From: Cylindrodendrum hubeiense
Taxonomy: Eukaryota > Ascomycota > Sordariomycetes > Hypocreales > Nectriaceae
Reading direction: 5' to 3'
DNA: 17,881 nucleotides
Assembly (NCBI GenBank): GCA_014621425.1
Contig: JAANBB010000644.1
Span: forward strand, 1 to 17,881
The notes below the pieces were generated by a model. That model did not search any database, was not told where the DNA came from, and saw nothing but the letters and a program-made list of their open reading frames with translations. Position numbers and translations under genes: made by a program. Numbering within the stretch: position 1 is the stretch's first letter; each line of letters starts with the position of its first letter. Shown here in pieces: positions 17,097 through 17,881 of the stretch.

Positions 17097-17140
17097 TCCC
17101 CTCTGCGTCCCCTCAGCGTCCCCTCTGCGTCCCCTCACGC
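17097..17140 (+). repeat. four 11-bp tandem repeats carrying CCCCT boxes
   Basis: TCCCCTCTGCG (17097-17107), TCCCCTCAGCG (17108-17118), TCCCCTCTGCG (17119-17129) and a partly matching TCCCCTCACGC (17130-17140) run head to tail. Each unit contains CCCCT, the complement of the AGGGG stress response element bound by Msn2/4-type zinc fingers, at a strict 11-bp spacing close to one helical turn. A role as a stress-response array is inference; a simple repeat is the alternative. Confidence 0.65.
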
Positions 17141-17881
17141 CCTCCTCTTCATCCTCTTCGCAGCGTCGACTTCGGGGATGAAAACCAGCGAGCCTGCCCC
17201 ATCGCTGGTTCTGGGAGCAAGGGCCCAAGACACTAGGCGCAGGTGGCCCCCACAATTCCCCCATCTTCTGGCTGCCCGTCGCTGCTCGAGAGTGGGGACC
17301 TCGGCACACGCAGCGAAAGGGCGGCGGTCGGCCAAAGAGAGCGTCGGCTGGTAGACCGGGAGCGGTGCCATGGTGCTATAGTGCTCTGGCAGCGGGACTT
17401 GGGGCGCGCGGCTTTTCGGCGTAGCTGGCCGCGAGAGGGCCGCGCTGGACGGTGTTGCACAGCGCAAGCACGCGAAAAGGCAGAGTTGCGGTGGGGGGGA
17501 AGCGGCTGCTGAAATAGGGAACAGAGCAGTCTTCAATCGGGTCAAAGGCTATTGTGCTGTCCCCTTTGGAAGGCGTGCATCGTGGTGGATTGGCCCTGGC
17601 ACCATCACCAATTCAGCACCTCGCCATCCCATCCGTACCTGAACCCCCAACCGCGACCGTCTGGGCTGTCTGGGCTGTCCGAAGAGGGGGTCGCTGCGGG
17701 GCGCGGTTCTGGCGGGCACCTGCGCTAGGAGCCCACCGCTTCCGGGGAACGGAAGTGTGCTGAGCAAACGCCGGCAGCTGATTTGTGCCTCCCGCGTGGT
17801 GCTGGGCCTGCCACCAGTGGGCCACTGTAAAACCGGCCGGGGGCGATCCAGTAGAGGCAGCGTCAGCGGTCAGCCCCCGTG

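Larger units (their letters stand above)
15949..17881. other. long gene-free region, probable regulatory DNA
   Basis: Nearly 2 kb to the window edge shows no open frame with a recognisable motif, signal peptide or consistent splicing. The + strand is G- and purine-rich from about 16400 to 17100. It contains a CACGTG cluster (15959-16292), a GGGATGGC short repeat (about 16402-16432), a CCCCT-bearing 11-bp tandem repeat (17097-17140), a short TGTCTGGGC tandem (about 17660-17681) and the palindrome CAGTGG-G-CCACTG (17815-17827). It may be the extended promoter or 5' leader of a gene to the right of the window. Confidence 0.4.

Noticed and set aside
16844..17236. 130-codon + strand open frame in the right-hand region
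   Set aside because: Composition is low-complexity, it runs through the 11-bp tandem repeat, and nothing in it resembles a protein domain.
1..17881. Search for tRNA, rRNA, CRISPR arrays and transposase genes
   Set aside because: No TTCGA-type T-loop with a matching cloverleaf, no spaced identical repeats of CRISPR form and no transposase or integrase motif was seen by eye.

Overview
The window looks like chromosomal DNA of a filamentous ascomycete, most likely Eurotiales (Aspergillus or Penicillium type). The reasons are short 51-86 nt introns with GT..AG ends and CTAAC-like branch sites, compact intergenic regions, a Zn(II)2Cys6 transcription factor, secreted hydrolases with fungal signal peptides, and the end of a protein that resembles the MADS-box factor RlmA. 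Assignments are from reading the sequence; no database search was possible.

Layout from left to right. (1) The 3' part of an RlmA-like MADS-box regulator, + strand, cut by the window edge (1-1213). (2) A PhzF-family isomerase, - strand, with two small 5' exons (1922-3020). (3) A nitronate monooxygenase, - strand, three exons (3468-4571). (4) A divergent 544 bp promoter region, then a single-exon thiamine-diphosphate decarboxylase of the pyruvate decarboxylase family, + strand (5116-6873). (5) A 1.36 kb stretch without a convincing gene that holds hairpins and a near-direct repeat. (6) A secreted M43 metalloprotease, + strand, three exons (8238-9195). (7) A five-exon C6 zinc-cluster transcription factor, - strand (9681/9782-11978). 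(8) A 1.2 kb regulatory interval. (9) A secreted tannase/feruloyl esterase, + strand, single exon (13200-14777). (10) A secreted FAS1 (fasciclin) domain protein, - strand, with an apparent 1-nt frameshift (15098-15789). (11) About 2.1 kb without a gene, with a CACGTG cluster and an 11-bp tandem repeat carrying CCCCT boxes.

The PhzF isomerase, nitronate monooxygenase and decarboxylase sit together, and the C6 regulator lies about 5 kb away. ACTCCGA/TCGGAGT-type sites occur upstream of phzF, between the monooxygenase and decarboxylase, and upstream of the regulator. This makes a small co-regulated metabolic module plausible, but it is inference. The esterase, protease and FAS1 protein are secreted and fit a saprotroph or plant-associated lifestyle. 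No PKS, NRPS, transposase, tRNA, rRNA or CRISPR array was found. Two reading-frame breaks lie in paired homopolymer runs and could be assembly errors or real lesions. I saw no clear evidence of a wholly new system; the regulatory architecture is the most interesting part.
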